This document shows, piece after piece, positions 21,487-30,315 of a stretch of 64,000 nucleotides of DNA (within the stretch, counting starts at the first letter, position 1; every line of letters starts with the position of its first letter). The stretch comes from Sporomusa acidovorans (GTDB lineage Bacteria > Bacillota > Negativicutes > Sporomusales > Sporomusaceae). The notes beneath the pieces were generated by a model. It saw only the letters and a list, made by a program, of their open reading frames with translations. It was not told the origin of the DNA and ran no database searches. Where the stretch lies: positions 1-64,000 of the forward strand of contig NZ_FNAM01000021.1 in assembly GCF_900101845.1 (NCBI RefSeq). The letters are read 5' to 3'. Position numbers and translations under genes: made by a program.

Positions 21487-21704
21487 GCTTCACCTGTAAT
21501 AATTCTCCAGCAGCCAATTCCTTTAATATCAATCACATCGCCTGTGCGAACCTTTTTTCGCCGTTCGGAAATTATGTTACCATTAAGTTTTATCCGTTTA
21601 TCTGCAAGCAATGGCTTTATTTGTGCCCCGTTATCAATGATACCTGCCCACTTTAGCAGCTGGTCCATATTAATTTCCTCAGTATATATTTCAATTTGAT
21701 CCAT
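21483..21704 (-). CDS. yaaA: S4-domain RNA-binding protein YaaA
   Basis: A 73-residue S4 RNA-binding domain with the family pattern LLKWAGIIDNGAQIKPLLADKRIKLNG and RTGDVI. It always sits between dnaN and recF in Firmicutes; a role in ribosome assembly is suspected in the family. The start at 21704 is set by a GGAGG upstream. An in-frame start at 21785 would run through the hairpin after dnaN and is unlikely. Confidence 0.9.
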   Translation of the reverse strand: MDQIEIYTEEINMDQLLKWAGIIDNGAQIKPLLADKRIKLNGNIISERRKKVRTGDVIDIKGIGCWRIITGEA

Positions 21705-21734
21705 CGTTTTTCCTCCATGGAAAAGTCTATTAAC

Positions 21735-21779
21735 TAAAAAAATAAGCTTATTTACTATACTATGTGAAATAAGCTTATT
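21735..21779 (-). terminator. hairpin between dnaN and yaaA
   Basis: On the minus strand a 13-bp perfect stem (21779-21767 with 21753-21741) is followed by TTTTTT. It fits an intrinsic terminator or attenuator that lets the clamp gene be expressed more than yaaA-recF. Confidence 0.7.
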
Positions 21780-21789
21780 CTTCATGCAA

Positions 21790-22917
21790 TTAATTGGTAC
21801 GGACAGGAGTTATGATGTAGTTGTAATTTTCGTCATTGATTGGTCGCACGCTGGCTGGGCTTAAAGGTGTATTAAGTGAAAATTGAAGTTCGGTCGATCC
21901 AATATTTTTTAGAATATCAGTTACGTATTTTGCATTAAAGGCAATGGTTATTTCCGTACCTTCGGTCGATACAGGGATGCTTTCATAGGCCTTACCAACA
22001 TCAGGGTTATTGGACGTAATAATGACTTCATTAGAGTTGAATTGGAATTTTATTACATTATATTCGCCATCTTTAGCCATTAATGAAACACGTTCAACTG
22101 CGTCCATAAAAAGAGCTGTGTTAATTAGTACTGTTGTCCCGAATTCGGGTGGGATGACCCGGTTATAATCCGGATATTGCCCTTCGATTACACGTGACTC
22201 AAGATAAACGTCTTCAAAATTAAAAGATACTTTGTTCTTTTCCCAGCAAATTAATACATCGACCGGAAGTTCGGAAGTCAGCAGCCTGGCTAATTCGTTT
22301 AATACTTTCGAGGGAATAATAATTTTGCTGTTGTTACCAGTAGTACTATTTTCGGTTGCGCTCTTTTTCAAGGCTAAGCGATGTGTGTTTGTTGCTACCA
22401 TCCTGATGTCATTTTCGGTCAACTCCAATAGGGCACCGGTAAATATTGGTCGGCTTTCTTCGGTTGCACAAGCAAATACAGTTCTTTTGATTAAATCCCG
22501 TAAAACATTATCTTTGATGACAAATGTATTAATGCTGCTCATTTTATCACTTAGCGGCTTTAGTACCGGAAATTCTTCAGCAGGCAGAGTCAGTAGATTA
22601 AATTGTGATGTGCCTGCTGTAATTTTTATTGTCCGGTCTTCATTCGAAGAGCTAATTTCAACGGTTTCGCCGGGAAGGCGTTTGACAAGTTCCTGAAAAT
22701 AACGGCCTGATAATACAATTTTTCCGGGAATTTCTACTTGTGCGTCAATTGAGCAGCTTATGCCGATTTCATAGTCCGTTGCTTGTAATTGCAGTTTACC
22801 GTTTTCTGCAGATATATAGATACCTGAGAGAATAGCCAGTGCTGCCTTAGTTGATACTGCTTTTTGGACAATTTGCACTGCATGGTTTAGTTTATCTTTT
22901 GCACAGGTAATTTTCAT
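21790..22917 (-). CDS. dnaN: DNA polymerase III beta subunit (sliding clamp)
   Basis: The 375-residue processivity clamp, three repeated domains, beginning MKITCAKDKLNHAVQIVQKAVSTK and ending with the conserved LSPASVRP and YIITPVR tail. AGGAGG precedes the ATG. It lies downstream of dnaA, separated by 284 bp that hold origin elements. Confidence 0.98.
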   Translation of the reverse strand: MKITCAKDKLNHAVQIVQKAVSTKAALAILSGIYISAENGKLQLQATDYEIGISCSIDAQVEIPGKIVLSGRYFQELVKRLPGETVEISSSNEDRTIKITAGTSQFNLLTLPAEEFPVLKPLSDKMSSINTFVIKDNVLRDLIKRTVFACATEESRPIFTGALLELTENDIRMVATNTHRLALKKSATENSTTGNNSKIIIPSKVLNELARLLTSELPVDVLICWEKNKVSFNFEDVYLESRVIEGQYPDYNRVIPPEFGTTVLINTALFMDAVERVSLMAKDGEYNVIKFQFNSNEVIITSNNPDVGKAYESIPVSTEGTEITIAFNAKYVTDILKNIGSTELQFSLNTPLSPASVRPINDENYNYIITPVRTN

Positions 22918-22944
22918 AGAAAAAGCCTCCTTGCAATTGTAATG

Positions 22945-23202
22945 TTAGACAAAGATTTTAAAATTAAACGGTAATATTATTATTATTTAATGCATATAGT
23001 AATAAATAGCCGTAATAGTAGTAGGCGCTGTTGATATGTTGATAAATATGTCGAACGCAGACGAAACACAGCTAACGCCTGTTGGTAATATGTCGATAAG
23101 TATATAGCGAGTTATCAACATATTCACAGAAAAATCGTTGATTAAAGTTATTAACATTTTGTGTACAAGTAATTCGACAGGTTATTAACATAGTTATACA
23201 CT
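22945..23202. other. oriC, dnaA-dnaN part: AT-rich region, trio repeats, DnaA boxes
   Basis: Reading rightward there is AT-rich DNA (about 22960-23010), then TAATAGTAGTAG (23013-23024), a short GC stretch (23025-23028), then a series of DnaA-box-like 9-mers. They are 23029-23037, TGTTGATAA 23037-23045, TGTCGATAA 23091-23099, TTATCAACA 23112-23120, ATATTCACA 23120-23128, TTATTAACA 23148-23156 and 23182-23190, and TTATACACT 23194-23202. This is the order duplex-unwinding element, DnaA-trio, GC, boxes known from the Bacillus unwinding site. No box here is a perfect TTATCCACA. Confidence 0.75.
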
Positions 23203-24809
23203 TAAGACTCAATCCGTTTAATAAGTTCTTTAATCGTATTATTTAGTTTGGCATCCGAGTTTCTTTCTTTGCTGATTTTGTCGTGAGCATGAATTACGGT
23301 TGTATGATCCCGGCCGCCAAATATTTCACCGATTTTTGGTAAGGATGTTTCGGTTAGTTCGCGGCAGAGATACATGGCAATTTGTCTGGGAAAAGCAACA
23401 TTACGAGTACGTTTTTTGGCCGATAAATCTTCTAATTTAATTTTAAAATGACCAGCTACGATTTCTTGAATGAGATCGGTGGTGATTTGTTTTGGCCGGC
23501 CATTCGGGAAGATATCTTTGAGTGCTTCCGTGGCTAAATCAATATCAATTGGCTGATTATTGAGGGATGCATAGGCAATTACCCGAATCAGTGCGCCCTC
23601 AAGTTCACGAATATTGTTTTCAATACGGCTGGCTATATAAACAATAACTTCATTAGGAACGTTGAGGTTTTCCATCATGGCTTTTTTTCGCAGGACAGCA
23701 ATACGTGTTTCTAAATCAGGAGGTTGAATATCGGTAATAAGGCCCCATTCAAAGCGAGAGCGCAACCGGTCCTCCAAGGTTTGAATTTCCCGCGGCGGCC
23801 GGTCACTGGAAATGATTATCTGCTTGTTGGCATCATGCAATGTATTGAAAGTGTGGAAAAATTCTTCCTGGGTATGTTCTTTTTTCGATAAAAACTGTAT
23901 GTCATCAACCAGGAGAACATCTATGCTACGATAACGCTGGCGGAAACTCTCCGGATTGCCGCTAATAATTGAATTGATAAGTTCATTTGTGAATTTTTCA
24001 CTTGATATATAAACAACCTTTATGTTGGGATTATTTTCTCTAATACGGTGACCAATGGCATGCATGAGGTGAGTTTTTCCCAAACCGACGCCGCCATAAA
24101 TGAAAAAAGGATTGTATACTTGAGCTGGTGCTTCCGATACCGCTAAAGAAGCGGCATGCGCCAACCTGTTGGAATTGCCGATAACAAATGTGGAAAAAAC
24201 GTATTTGGGGTTTAAATTACATTCTTCCGGTGCCGCTGGTGCTGGAGTGGTGATGGGTTGTACAGGATGTTTTTCTTGTTTCTCTCTAAAATTATTGGTT
24301 TGGGGAATTATTTCTGCGGCAGCGGTGTCTGCTGAGAGAGAAGCGGCAGCTTCGGGAATATCGCCGATATCGTCAAGAATTTTTAGGTAATCAGCATTAT
24401 TTATCGCGTCATTAGGTATATTTTTATCAGCTATTTCCGGAGGAGCAGGTTCAGCATCCAATTTTTCCACATTTGTAGCAGGTGAAGCTTCGGTTGCTGC
24501 TTGCTTTTCTATCGCCAGCAGCGAGGTTTCTTCGACACCCTCCATATCGATATCCATATTAATGAAAATAATATCGAAATCTTTATTAGCGGCAGCTTTT
24601 AAGGCAGCTTTGATAACAGGTACATAGCGGCTTTCTAGCCACTCTTTCACAAATTGTTTAGGCGTGCCGATTTCAATAATATTTCCCTTAATTGAAAGAG
24701 GCATTGTTGATTTGATCCATGTTTCAAAAAGTGGTTTGATGAACGCTTTTTTCATATGTATCAAAGCCTGCTGCCAAATGCTTGCCATATAAGCAGTGTC
24801 CGCGCTCAT
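23202..24809 (-). CDS. dnaA: chromosomal replication initiator DnaA
   Basis: Binds DnaA boxes and melts oriC. The ~535 residues comprise the N-terminal helicase-interaction domain (to about 80), a long acidic Ala/Pro-rich linker (about 85-200), the AAA+ ATPase with GGVGLGKTH and [13 protein letters not shown], and the C-terminal DNA-binding domain with [15 protein letters not shown] place the start at ATG 24809 ([12 protein letters not shown]), preceded by AAAGGA at a long spacing. An in-frame ATG at 24869 lacks a ribosome-binding site and would overlap origin DNA. The linker is longer than average. Confidence 0.97.
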   Translation of the reverse strand: MSADTAYMASIWQQALIHMKKAFIKPLFETWIKSTMPLSIKGNIIEIGTPKQFVKEWLESRYVPVIKAALKAAANKDFDIIFINMDIDMEGVEETSLLAIEKQAATEASPATNVEKLDAEPAPPEIADKNIPNDAINNADYLKILDDIGDIPEAAASLSADTAAAEIIPQTNNFREKQEKHPVQPITTPAPAAPEECNLNPKYVFSTFVIGNSNRLAHAASLAVSEAPAQVYNPFFIYGGVGLGKTHLMHAIGHRIRENNPNIKVVYISSEKFTNELINSIISGNPESFRQRYRSIDVLLVDDIQFLSKKEHTQEEFFHTFNTLHDANKQIIISSDRPPREIQTLEDRLRSRFEWGLITDIQPPDLETRIAVLRKKAMMENLNVPNEVIVYIASRIENNIRELEGALIRVIAYASLNNQPIDIDLATEALKDIFPNGRPKQITTDLIQEIVAGHFKIKLEDLSAKKRTRNVAFPRQIAMYLCRELTETSLPKIGEIFGGRDHTTVIHAHDKISKERNSDAKLNNTIKELIKRIES

Positions 24810-24869
24810 AATGTTGTTCAGTCCTTTCTTTTTTTTATGTTTTCCACAAAATATCATAATAATTAACAT

Positions 24870-25175
24870 AAGTTATCCACAAACATATCAACAACTGTTA
24901 ATAACTTTTATTCAGATAGTCTTTAAGGCGAAAAAAAAATGCATCGGCGGTACATAATATTCCCGCGAGCGTGTAATGCCGGTCTATGAATTCTTGTGGA
25001 TAAACCTGTGAATAAGTATAATTTTTTGGGGATAAGTATAAAAATAAGGGTATAACACAAAGTTATTCAGAGGTCTGTTGATAACTAGGTATTTTTATAT
25101 TAACAAATCATCTGACAGTTATCAACAAGATATTTTCGTCAATAGCAAAAAAGGTAGTAAAATATCCACAGATCA
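24870..25175. other. oriC, upstream part: DnaA-box cluster
   Basis: This is the non-coding space between dnaA and rpmH. Perfect DnaA boxes lie at 24873-24881 (TTATCCACA) and 24995-25003 (TGTGGATAA), with TGTGAATAA at 25007-25015. One-mismatch boxes lie at 25027-25035, 25063-25071, 25076-25084, 25119-25127 and 25162-25170. The gene strands diverge exactly here. With the dnaA-dnaN cluster this makes a bipartite origin. Confidence 0.88.
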
Positions 25176-25199
25176 AATTATTTGTTATTGGCTGAATTC

Positions 25200-25229
25200 T
25201 TGACATGAAGGCTTATGCTAGTCTATAAT
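25200..25229 (+). promoter_or_regulatory. rpmH promoter
   Basis: TTGACA (25200-25205), 18 bp, TATAAT (25224-25229), about 60 bp upstream of rpmH. The -10 lies inside a small inverted repeat AGTCTA/TAGACT. Confidence 0.85.
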
Positions 25230-25290
25230 TTAGACTAGTGAAATTTTGTAGATTTCAAAGGTTTCCTTTTTTATATAAGGAGGTGTAAGA

Positions 25291-25425
25291 ATGAAACGTA
25301 CTTATCAGCCTAATACGTTGTGGAAAAAAAGAACCCATGGTTTTCGTGAGCGTATGTCGTCAAAAGGCGGTCGCCTTGTTATAAAGAGAAGACGCGCTAG
25401 AGGTAGAAAAAAATTGTCAGCATAG
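25291..25425 (+). CDS. rpmH: 50S ribosomal protein L34
   Basis: A 44-residue, very basic protein beginning [18 protein letters not shown] and ending in an R/K-rich tail with GRKKLSA, the invariant L34 pattern. AAGGAGG lies 7 bases before the ATG. It is the first gene of the rightward rpmH-rnpA-yidD-yidC-jag operon next to the origin. Confidence 0.97.
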   Translation: MKRTYQPNTLWKKRTHGFRERMSSKGGRLVIKRRRARGRKKLSA

Positions 25426-25480
25426 TAGGCCGCTTTCGTGGCCTATTTTTTCCATTGAGTAAAAATTTTTAGGAAACCGG

Positions 25481-25852
25481 ATGATTGATATGGTCAAAAG
25501 GTTTGTTCTGCCTAAAGTAGGCAGGCTTTGCCAAAATAAAAGTTTTCAGGCTGTTTATCGGTCGGGCAAATCATATGCCAATAAATATTTGGTATTATAT
25601 GTTTTGCCTAATCGATCGGCCAATCGTCGTATTGGATTTGCTGCCGGTAAACGTTTAGGCACAGCCGTTGTACGCAACCGGCTGAAACGGCTGTTAAGGG
25701 AAGCTTATCGTCACCAGCAGGAAAAGCTCGTTACCGGTGTTGATCTTGTGGTTGTCGGCCGGCAGCCACTGGTTAATGCAGGAATTGACCAGGTAGTAAA
25801 AGCATTTTTGGAGCTTTGTGCCAAAGCAAAGATACTGGTGGAAAAAACATGA
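25481..25852 (+). CDS. rnpA: ribonuclease P protein component
   Basis: The protein subunit of RNase P, which removes tRNA 5' leaders together with the RNA subunit. The 123 residues contain the RNR motif as [15 protein letters not shown] and the FAAGKRLG strand. Either ATG 25481 or the in-frame ATG 25490 may start it; the first has AGGAAA upstream. The stop overlaps the yidD start (ATGA). Confidence 0.95.
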   Translation: MIDMVKRFVLPKVGRLCQNKSFQAVYRSGKSYANKYLVLYVLPNRSANRRIGFAAGKRLGTAVVRNRLKRLLREAYRHQQEKLVTGVDLVVVGRQPLVNAGIDQVVKAFLELCAKAKILVEKT

Positions 25853-26067
25853 AACGAATGATAACCTTATTTATTATTGGCGGTATCAAGTTTTATCGTT
25901 TGTTTATATCTCCCTTGAAGCCGCCTAGTTGCCGGTTTGTGCCTACCTGTTCGGAGTATGCACTAATGGCTATTGAAAAATATGGGGTTTGTCGGGGGTT
26001 GGTTATGGCTGTGAAGCGCATCTTGCGCTGTCATCCGTTCCATCCTGGCGGATATGATCCTGTTTAA
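25849..26067 (+). CDS. yidD: membrane protein insertion efficiency factor YidD
   Basis: A 72-residue YidD protein with an N-terminal amphipathic or membrane segment and the family pattern [22 protein letters not shown] and [12 protein letters not shown]. It works beside YidC in membrane insertion. Its ATG overlaps the rnpA stop, so translation is coupled. Confidence 0.95.
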   Translation: MKRMITLFIIGGIKFYRLFISPLKPPSCRFVPTCSEYALMAIEKYGVCRGLVMAVKRILRCHPFHPGGYDPV

Positions 26068-26101
26068 ATAAACATCCAATGATTTGCAGGAGGGAAATTT
26101 T

Positions 26102-26749
26102 TTGGATTTTTTGAGCAACATTATGCAGGGCGCATTGAATTTCTTTTATAATTTGACAGCGGGGATGGGGATTGCCAATTATGGTGTTGCTATCATTCTG
26201 CTCACCATTGCGATTAAGGCCTTAATGTATCCGCTGACTGTTAAGCAAGTCAAATCTATGAAAGCAATGCAGGATATTCAGCCCAAAATGAAGGAAATCC
26301 AGACAAAATATAAGGGGAATCCGGAAAAGCTGAATAAGGAATTGGCAACCTTATATAAAGAGGCAGGCGTAAATCCGTTAGCCGGCTGTTTGCCTTTAAT
26401 TGTACAAATGCCGTTTTTGATTGCCATTTTCTATGCTATACGTGATTATCATTATGTACAGTCACCGAGCTTTTTGTGGATGACAGATCTGGCGCAGCCT
26501 GATCCTACATATATTTTGCCGGTACTATCAGCTCTCACTACTTATATTCAGCAAAAGCAAACCACTGCTGAAATGAATCAGCAGACTAAAATGATGATGA
26601 TTTTTATGCCCCTGTTTATTGGTTATATTAGCTTAAGCTTCCCGGGCGGTTTGGTGCTGTACTGGGTAGTAAGCAATATATTCCAAATTATTCAACAGTG
26701 GTTTATGTACCGCAATAATTCTTCAGTTGCTCGTGAGGAGGCACGCTAA
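26102..26749 (+). CDS. yidC: membrane protein insertase YidC
   Basis: A 215-residue insertase of the YidC/Oxa1 family with five membrane segments. It lacks the large periplasmic domain of proteobacterial YidC. The hairpin between the first two helices is charged (KAMQDIQPKMKEIQTKYKGN). A TTG at 26102 is the likely start: AGGAGGG ends 6-7 bases before it. The N-terminus lacks a lipobox Cys. It is followed 2 bp later by jag. Confidence 0.94.
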   Translation: MDFLSNIMQGALNFFYNLTAGMGIANYGVAIILLTIAIKALMYPLTVKQVKSMKAMQDIQPKMKEIQTKYKGNPEKLNKELATLYKEAGVNPLAGCLPLIVQMPFLIAIFYAIRDYHYVQSPSFLWMTDLAQPDPTYILPVLSALTTYIQQKQTTAEMNQQTKMMMIFMPLFIGYISLSFPGGLVLYWVVSNIFQIIQQWFMYRNNSSVAREEAR

Positions 26750-26751
26750 GA

Positions 26752-27387
26752 ATGAATGGTAAGCTTAATACGATTGAAAAGACAGGAAAAACCATTGATG
26801 AGGCAATTGAGCTGGCGCTTGCTGAACTTGGAGTAACCCGCGATCGCATTGATTATGAGATCTTGGAAGTTCCCAGTAAAGGTTTGTTCGGGTTTATCGG
26901 TTCTAAGCTTGCCAAAGTAAAAGTAACTGTTCGTGCTGTAGATCCGGTGGAAGAAGCCAAACAATTCTTGACAAAAGTATTCAAAGCAATGAATATTACG
27001 GTTTCTATGGAAAAAATGACCCATGATGAGCATGTGGTAATTAATCTCCGGGGAGAAGATCTGGGTGTATTGATTGGAAAGCACGGGCAAACATTGGATG
27101 CTCTTCAGTATCTGACTAATTTGGCAGCTAACCGTGACGTCGAGGAGCGTAGCCGGATTGTTCTCGATGTGGAAGATTATCGTAAAAGACGTGCAGAAAC
27201 GTTATCTCGTCTGGCAATGCGTCTGGCTGATAAGGTAAAGCGCCGGGGCGAAAGAGTGGTGCTTGAGCCTATGAGTCCGCAGGAACGTAAAATTATCCAC
27301 ATGACATTACAAAATGATCATAAGATCGTTACTTACAGTGAAGGTGACGAACCCTATCGCAAAGTAGTAATTGCTTTGAAAAAGTAG
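26752..27387 (+). CDS. jag: Jag/KhpB RNA-binding protein
   Basis: A 211-residue protein with an N-terminal Jag domain (KTIDEAIELALAELG to about residue 50), a KH domain with the LIGKHGQTLDALQYL loop, and a C-terminal R3H domain. The family (KhpB/EloR/SpoIIIJ-associated) binds small RNAs and affects cell elongation. It is the last gene of the rpmH operon before a terminator. Confidence 0.95.
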   Translation: MNGKLNTIEKTGKTIDEAIELALAELGVTRDRIDYEILEVPSKGLFGFIGSKLAKVKVTVRAVDPVEEAKQFLTKVFKAMNITVSMEKMTHDEHVVINLRGEDLGVLIGKHGQTLDALQYLTNLAANRDVEERSRIVLDVEDYRKRRAETLSRLAMRLADKVKRRGERVVLEPMSPQERKIIHMTLQNDHKIVTYSEGDEPYRKVVIALKK

Positions 27388-27395
27388 CAGCAAAA

Positions 27396-27425
27396 ACAGC
27401 CGGGATGACCCGGCTGTAGTTTTTT
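27396..27425 (+). terminator. terminator of the rpmH-jag operon
   Basis: A perfect 9-bp GC-rich stem (27396-27404 with 27409-27417) with a four-base loop is followed by GTTTTTT. Confidence 0.92.
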
Positions 27426-27483
27426 AATCCAATCTTCCTAATATACTGACTGATAAACTAGTGCAACCATATTTTGATAATTT

Positions 27484-28230
27484 TTATGCGATAATGGTAC
27501 GCTGGTAAGGTTGGCCGCATTTTGGGCAATAGGATGCCGGCGGGGCACAATCGATAAAGTCTTCCGATACTTGACTACATCCAGGGCAAAAGGTTTTCAG
27601 CTTAATTAGATAGCGTTCGGACGCCTTGGCTTGCGTAATTGCTTCTTTAAGCGGCACCAACACTTCGGGTGGCAGGGTAAACAGGTCATTTTGCTCGCCG
27701 GTGGTATCTTGATGATTTATTAGCAAACTTGTTTCATTTAATTCCGCTATTTCGTTTATTTGTCCATAAGGGATGATTAACCAGCGGCATTCCGGATCAC
27801 CGGCGGGTTTATCAATAAAATATAGGGCATGGCTGGAAACAACCAAGGCACCATTTTCATCTAAAAAACTTGCCGGAACAATGCGATGAATCGCTTCACC
27901 AAGCCATAGATTGTCAGGAACATGGGTGAGCAATGATTGCAGTTCAGGACTTAAAGATGAATAATCCCGGTATTTTTTACTAACCGGTAGTGCAGGGGGG
28001 ACACCATCTAATAGAATGGTAATGGCTGCTTGTTCAGACTTAAATGCTTTATAAATAGGAATAATATTGTTTACATTGCCTTTATAGATAATGACGGATG
28101 GGATATTGTCCAAAGCCATCTTTATGGCCAATCGTCCGCGTAATAGAGTGTTTTCCAGGCGTTGCCCCAGGTTTACGAGGCGGGAGCACCCTTTTAAAAT
28201 AATACTGTAATATTGGTGTTCGCTGCTCAT
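27484..28230 (-). CDS. unknown protein with PH-like domain and zinc ribbon
   Basis: 248 residues; not a family I can name. The middle (about 125-165, GALVVSSHALYFIDKP then RWLIIPYGQINEIAEL) resembles a PH/GRAM-type beta domain. The C-terminus has two Cys pairs (CPGC and CPKC, about residues 217-240) typical of a zinc ribbon. No signal peptide or membrane helix is seen. It is transcribed towards the origin within a segment inserted between jag and mnmE. Confidence 0.72.
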   Translation of the reverse strand: MSSEHQYYSIILKGCSRLVNLGQRLENTLLRGRLAIKMALDNIPSVIIYKGNVNNIIPIYKAFKSEQAAITILLDGVPPALPVSKKYRDYSSLSPELQSLLTHVPDNLWLGEAIHRIVPASFLDENGALVVSSHALYFIDKPAGDPECRWLIIPYGQINEIAELNETSLLINHQDTTGEQNDLFTLPPEVLVPLKEAITQAKASERYLIKLKTFCPGCSQVSEDFIDCAPPASYCPKCGQPYQRTIIA

Positions 28231-28377
28231 ACAGACACCTCGCTTTCATCAATATTGTACAATGCCTGGTTGCCATTGGCAATAACAAGAAAAATTAAAT
28301 TATCCTTGCTTTCTATTAATTATTAGGTATATGATAATTAAAGCTATGATAGGAATAAAAGCATAGGAGTGTTATTT

Positions 28378-29148
28378 TTGTTGGAAAGTATTGATCCCCA
28401 AATTATTGTTTTTTTACTTATTGCCGGTTTTATTGCTGCTTTTATTGATTCGGTAGTGGGAGGTGGCGGTTTAGTATCCTTGCCGGCGCTGTTGTTTACC
28501 GGTTTGCCCCCCAGTGTAGTGCTTGGTACAAATAAAATTGCCGGTACAATGTGCTCCATGACAAGTACGATATCTTTTTTACGTTCCGGGAAGATTGATT
28601 GCCGCTTAGTGGCCTGGTTATTTCCGTTATCTTTTATCGGTTCGGTACTGGGAGCTTATACAGTGCGAAATATCCCCCCCGAATTTCTGAAGCCGCTGGT
28701 TGTTATTTTGCTGGTAGTTGTCGCGGTGTATACCATGGTAAAGAAGGATTGGGGAGCTGAATCAAGATATGCCGGATTAACTGCTAAAACAAAGTTATTA
28801 ATCGGTCTGGCTACGTTTACGATCGGTTTTTATGACGGATTTTTCGGTCCGGGTGCAGGCTCATTTTTTATTTTTTCTTTTTTACTGTTAGGGTTTGATT
28901 TTGTTGTCGCGGCGGGAAATGCCAAAGTTATGAATTTTGCCAGTAATATTGCCGCCGTAATAACATTTCTTTATCTTGATTCAGTAAATTTACAGTATGG
29001 GCTTATTATGGGGACAGCCATGATTGCTGGTGCTATTGCCGGATCACGGTTGGCAATAAAAAGTGGCACTGCTTATGTAAGGCCGCTTTTTATCGGGGTA
29101 ACCAGTCTGCTGATCGGTAAACAATTATGGGATTTAGTAATGAAGTAA
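28378..29148 (+). CDS. TSUP family (TauE/SafE-like) anion permease
   Basis: A ~256-residue membrane protein with about eight helices in two halves. The family signs are DSVVGGGGLVSLPALLFTGLPP near the N-terminus and the repeat GFYDGFFGPGAGSFFIFSF in the second half. Relatives carry sulfite, sulfonates or sulfoacetate; the substrate is unknown. The start is uncertain: TAGGAG is followed by GTG 28369 (too close), TTG 28378 or TTG 28381. I chose 28378 for spacing. Confidence 0.88.
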   Translation: MLESIDPQIIVFLLIAGFIAAFIDSVVGGGGLVSLPALLFTGLPPSVVLGTNKIAGTMCSMTSTISFLRSGKIDCRLVAWLFPLSFIGSVLGAYTVRNIPPEFLKPLVVILLVVVAVYTMVKKDWGAESRYAGLTAKTKLLIGLATFTIGFYDGFFGPGAGSFFIFSFLLLGFDFVVAAGNAKVMNFASNIAAVITFLYLDSVNLQYGLIMGTAMIAGAIAGSRLAIKSGTAYVRPLFIGVTSLLIGKQLWDLVMK

Positions 29149-29176
29149 GAAGACTACCAAAAAGGTAGTCTTCTTA
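29146..29176. terminator. bidirectional terminator TSUP gene / cheV
   Basis: A perfect 13-bp stem (29146-29158 with 29164-29176) with an AAAAA loop. The TSUP stop codon is the first three bases of the stem, and the cheV stop lies directly beside it. Confidence 0.85.
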
Positions 29177-29177
29177 C

Positions 29178-30080
29178 TTATAGAATCAGTTTATCCACAA
29201 GGTCAATTAGCTGAGTAATTTCCGGTTTGGACACTTGTCCGTTAGCACCGATTGATTCGCCTTTTAAACGCATTTCCTCATTAATGAGGGAAGAGAAGAT
29301 AACAACAGGTAAATGCTTGAACTTTTCGTTGTCCTTGATGCGTTTTGTTAAGTGATGGCCATCCATTTGCGGCATTTCAATATCGGTGATTACCATTTGT
29401 ATTTTACTTTCAATAGGTTTGCCGTCGGCGCCCAGTTGTTCAATCTTTTGCCAGGCGTCTTGTCCATTTTCCGCCAAGATAATATTCGGATAGCCGGCAT
29501 TGTGGAGAGTTCCTAACAGAAGATCGCGCAGGAGGCGGGAGTCTTCCGCAACCAAAATTGTTTTGTTTTTGCGGATGTCCATAATATTGGCAGGCACAGA
29601 TGCTATCTTATTAAATTTTTCATTCATCTCAGGATTAATTTCAGACACTATTTTTTCGAAGTCTAGCAGAACGACCATTTTTTCGGCCATTTTGATAATA
29701 CCGACAACCATTTCCGAATTGGCGATATTAGGAGGAGGCTCCATCGCTGTCCAGGAAATGCGGTGGATACGCGAGACTTCATCCACAAGAAACGCTACAT
29801 AATAGTTATTTAGTTCGCTTACAATTACCTTGGGTGAAGTAGTGGATGACTCAGCACCCAGGCAGCGAGGAAGATTGACTAACGGCATAACTCTGCCACG
29901 TAACGTAAATATACCATCAACCCAAGGATGTACATTGGGCATTTTGGTGACAGGCATGGGATTTATGACTTCTCTTACTTTAGCTACATTGATACCATAA
30001 CTAACGGGACCAATCGAAAATTCCACTATTTCAAATTCATTAGTTCCGGTTTCAAGCAAAATCCCCTTTTTCTCAGACAT
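29178..30080 (-). CDS. cheV: chemotaxis coupling protein CheV
   Basis: 300 residues: an N-terminal CheW domain (about 15-150, links receptors to CheA) and a C-terminal receiver domain. The receiver has the acidic pair near VAEDSRLLR, the phospho-acceptor Asp in VITDIEMPQMDG and the conserved Lys in QVSKPE. CheV works in adaptation and receptor coupling. No other chemotaxis gene is adjacent, but the window also holds a chemoreceptor at 9.7-11.4 kb. Confidence 0.95.
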   Translation of the reverse strand: MSEKKGILLETGTNEFEIVEFSIGPVSYGINVAKVREVINPMPVTKMPNVHPWVDGIFTLRGRVMPLVNLPRCLGAESSTTSPKVIVSELNNYYVAFLVDEVSRIHRISWTAMEPPPNIANSEMVVGIIKMAEKMVVLLDFEKIVSEINPEMNEKFNKIASVPANIMDIRKNKTILVAEDSRLLRDLLLGTLHNAGYPNIILAENGQDAWQKIEQLGADGKPIESKIQMVITDIEMPQMDGHHLTKRIKDNEKFKHLPVVIFSSLINEEMRLKGESIGANGQVSKPEITQLIDLVDKLIL

Positions 30081-30315
30081 GCCATCCCTTCTTTCTCATT
30101 TCAATATCCATAATGAATCAAATTACGCCGATAATTAGTATTTCTATGTTATGGTTCTTATACCTTCTATTCGTTTGCCTTTAGAATTAATTTTATGAGT
30201 ATTTTTACTTTATTCGGAGGAATACTATATTGATTGTGTCCTGATGCAGGAACATGAAAAATGGTAGGGAATAATTATATATTTGTATATTTGCTTGTAT
30301 TTTTAAGGAGTGAAA

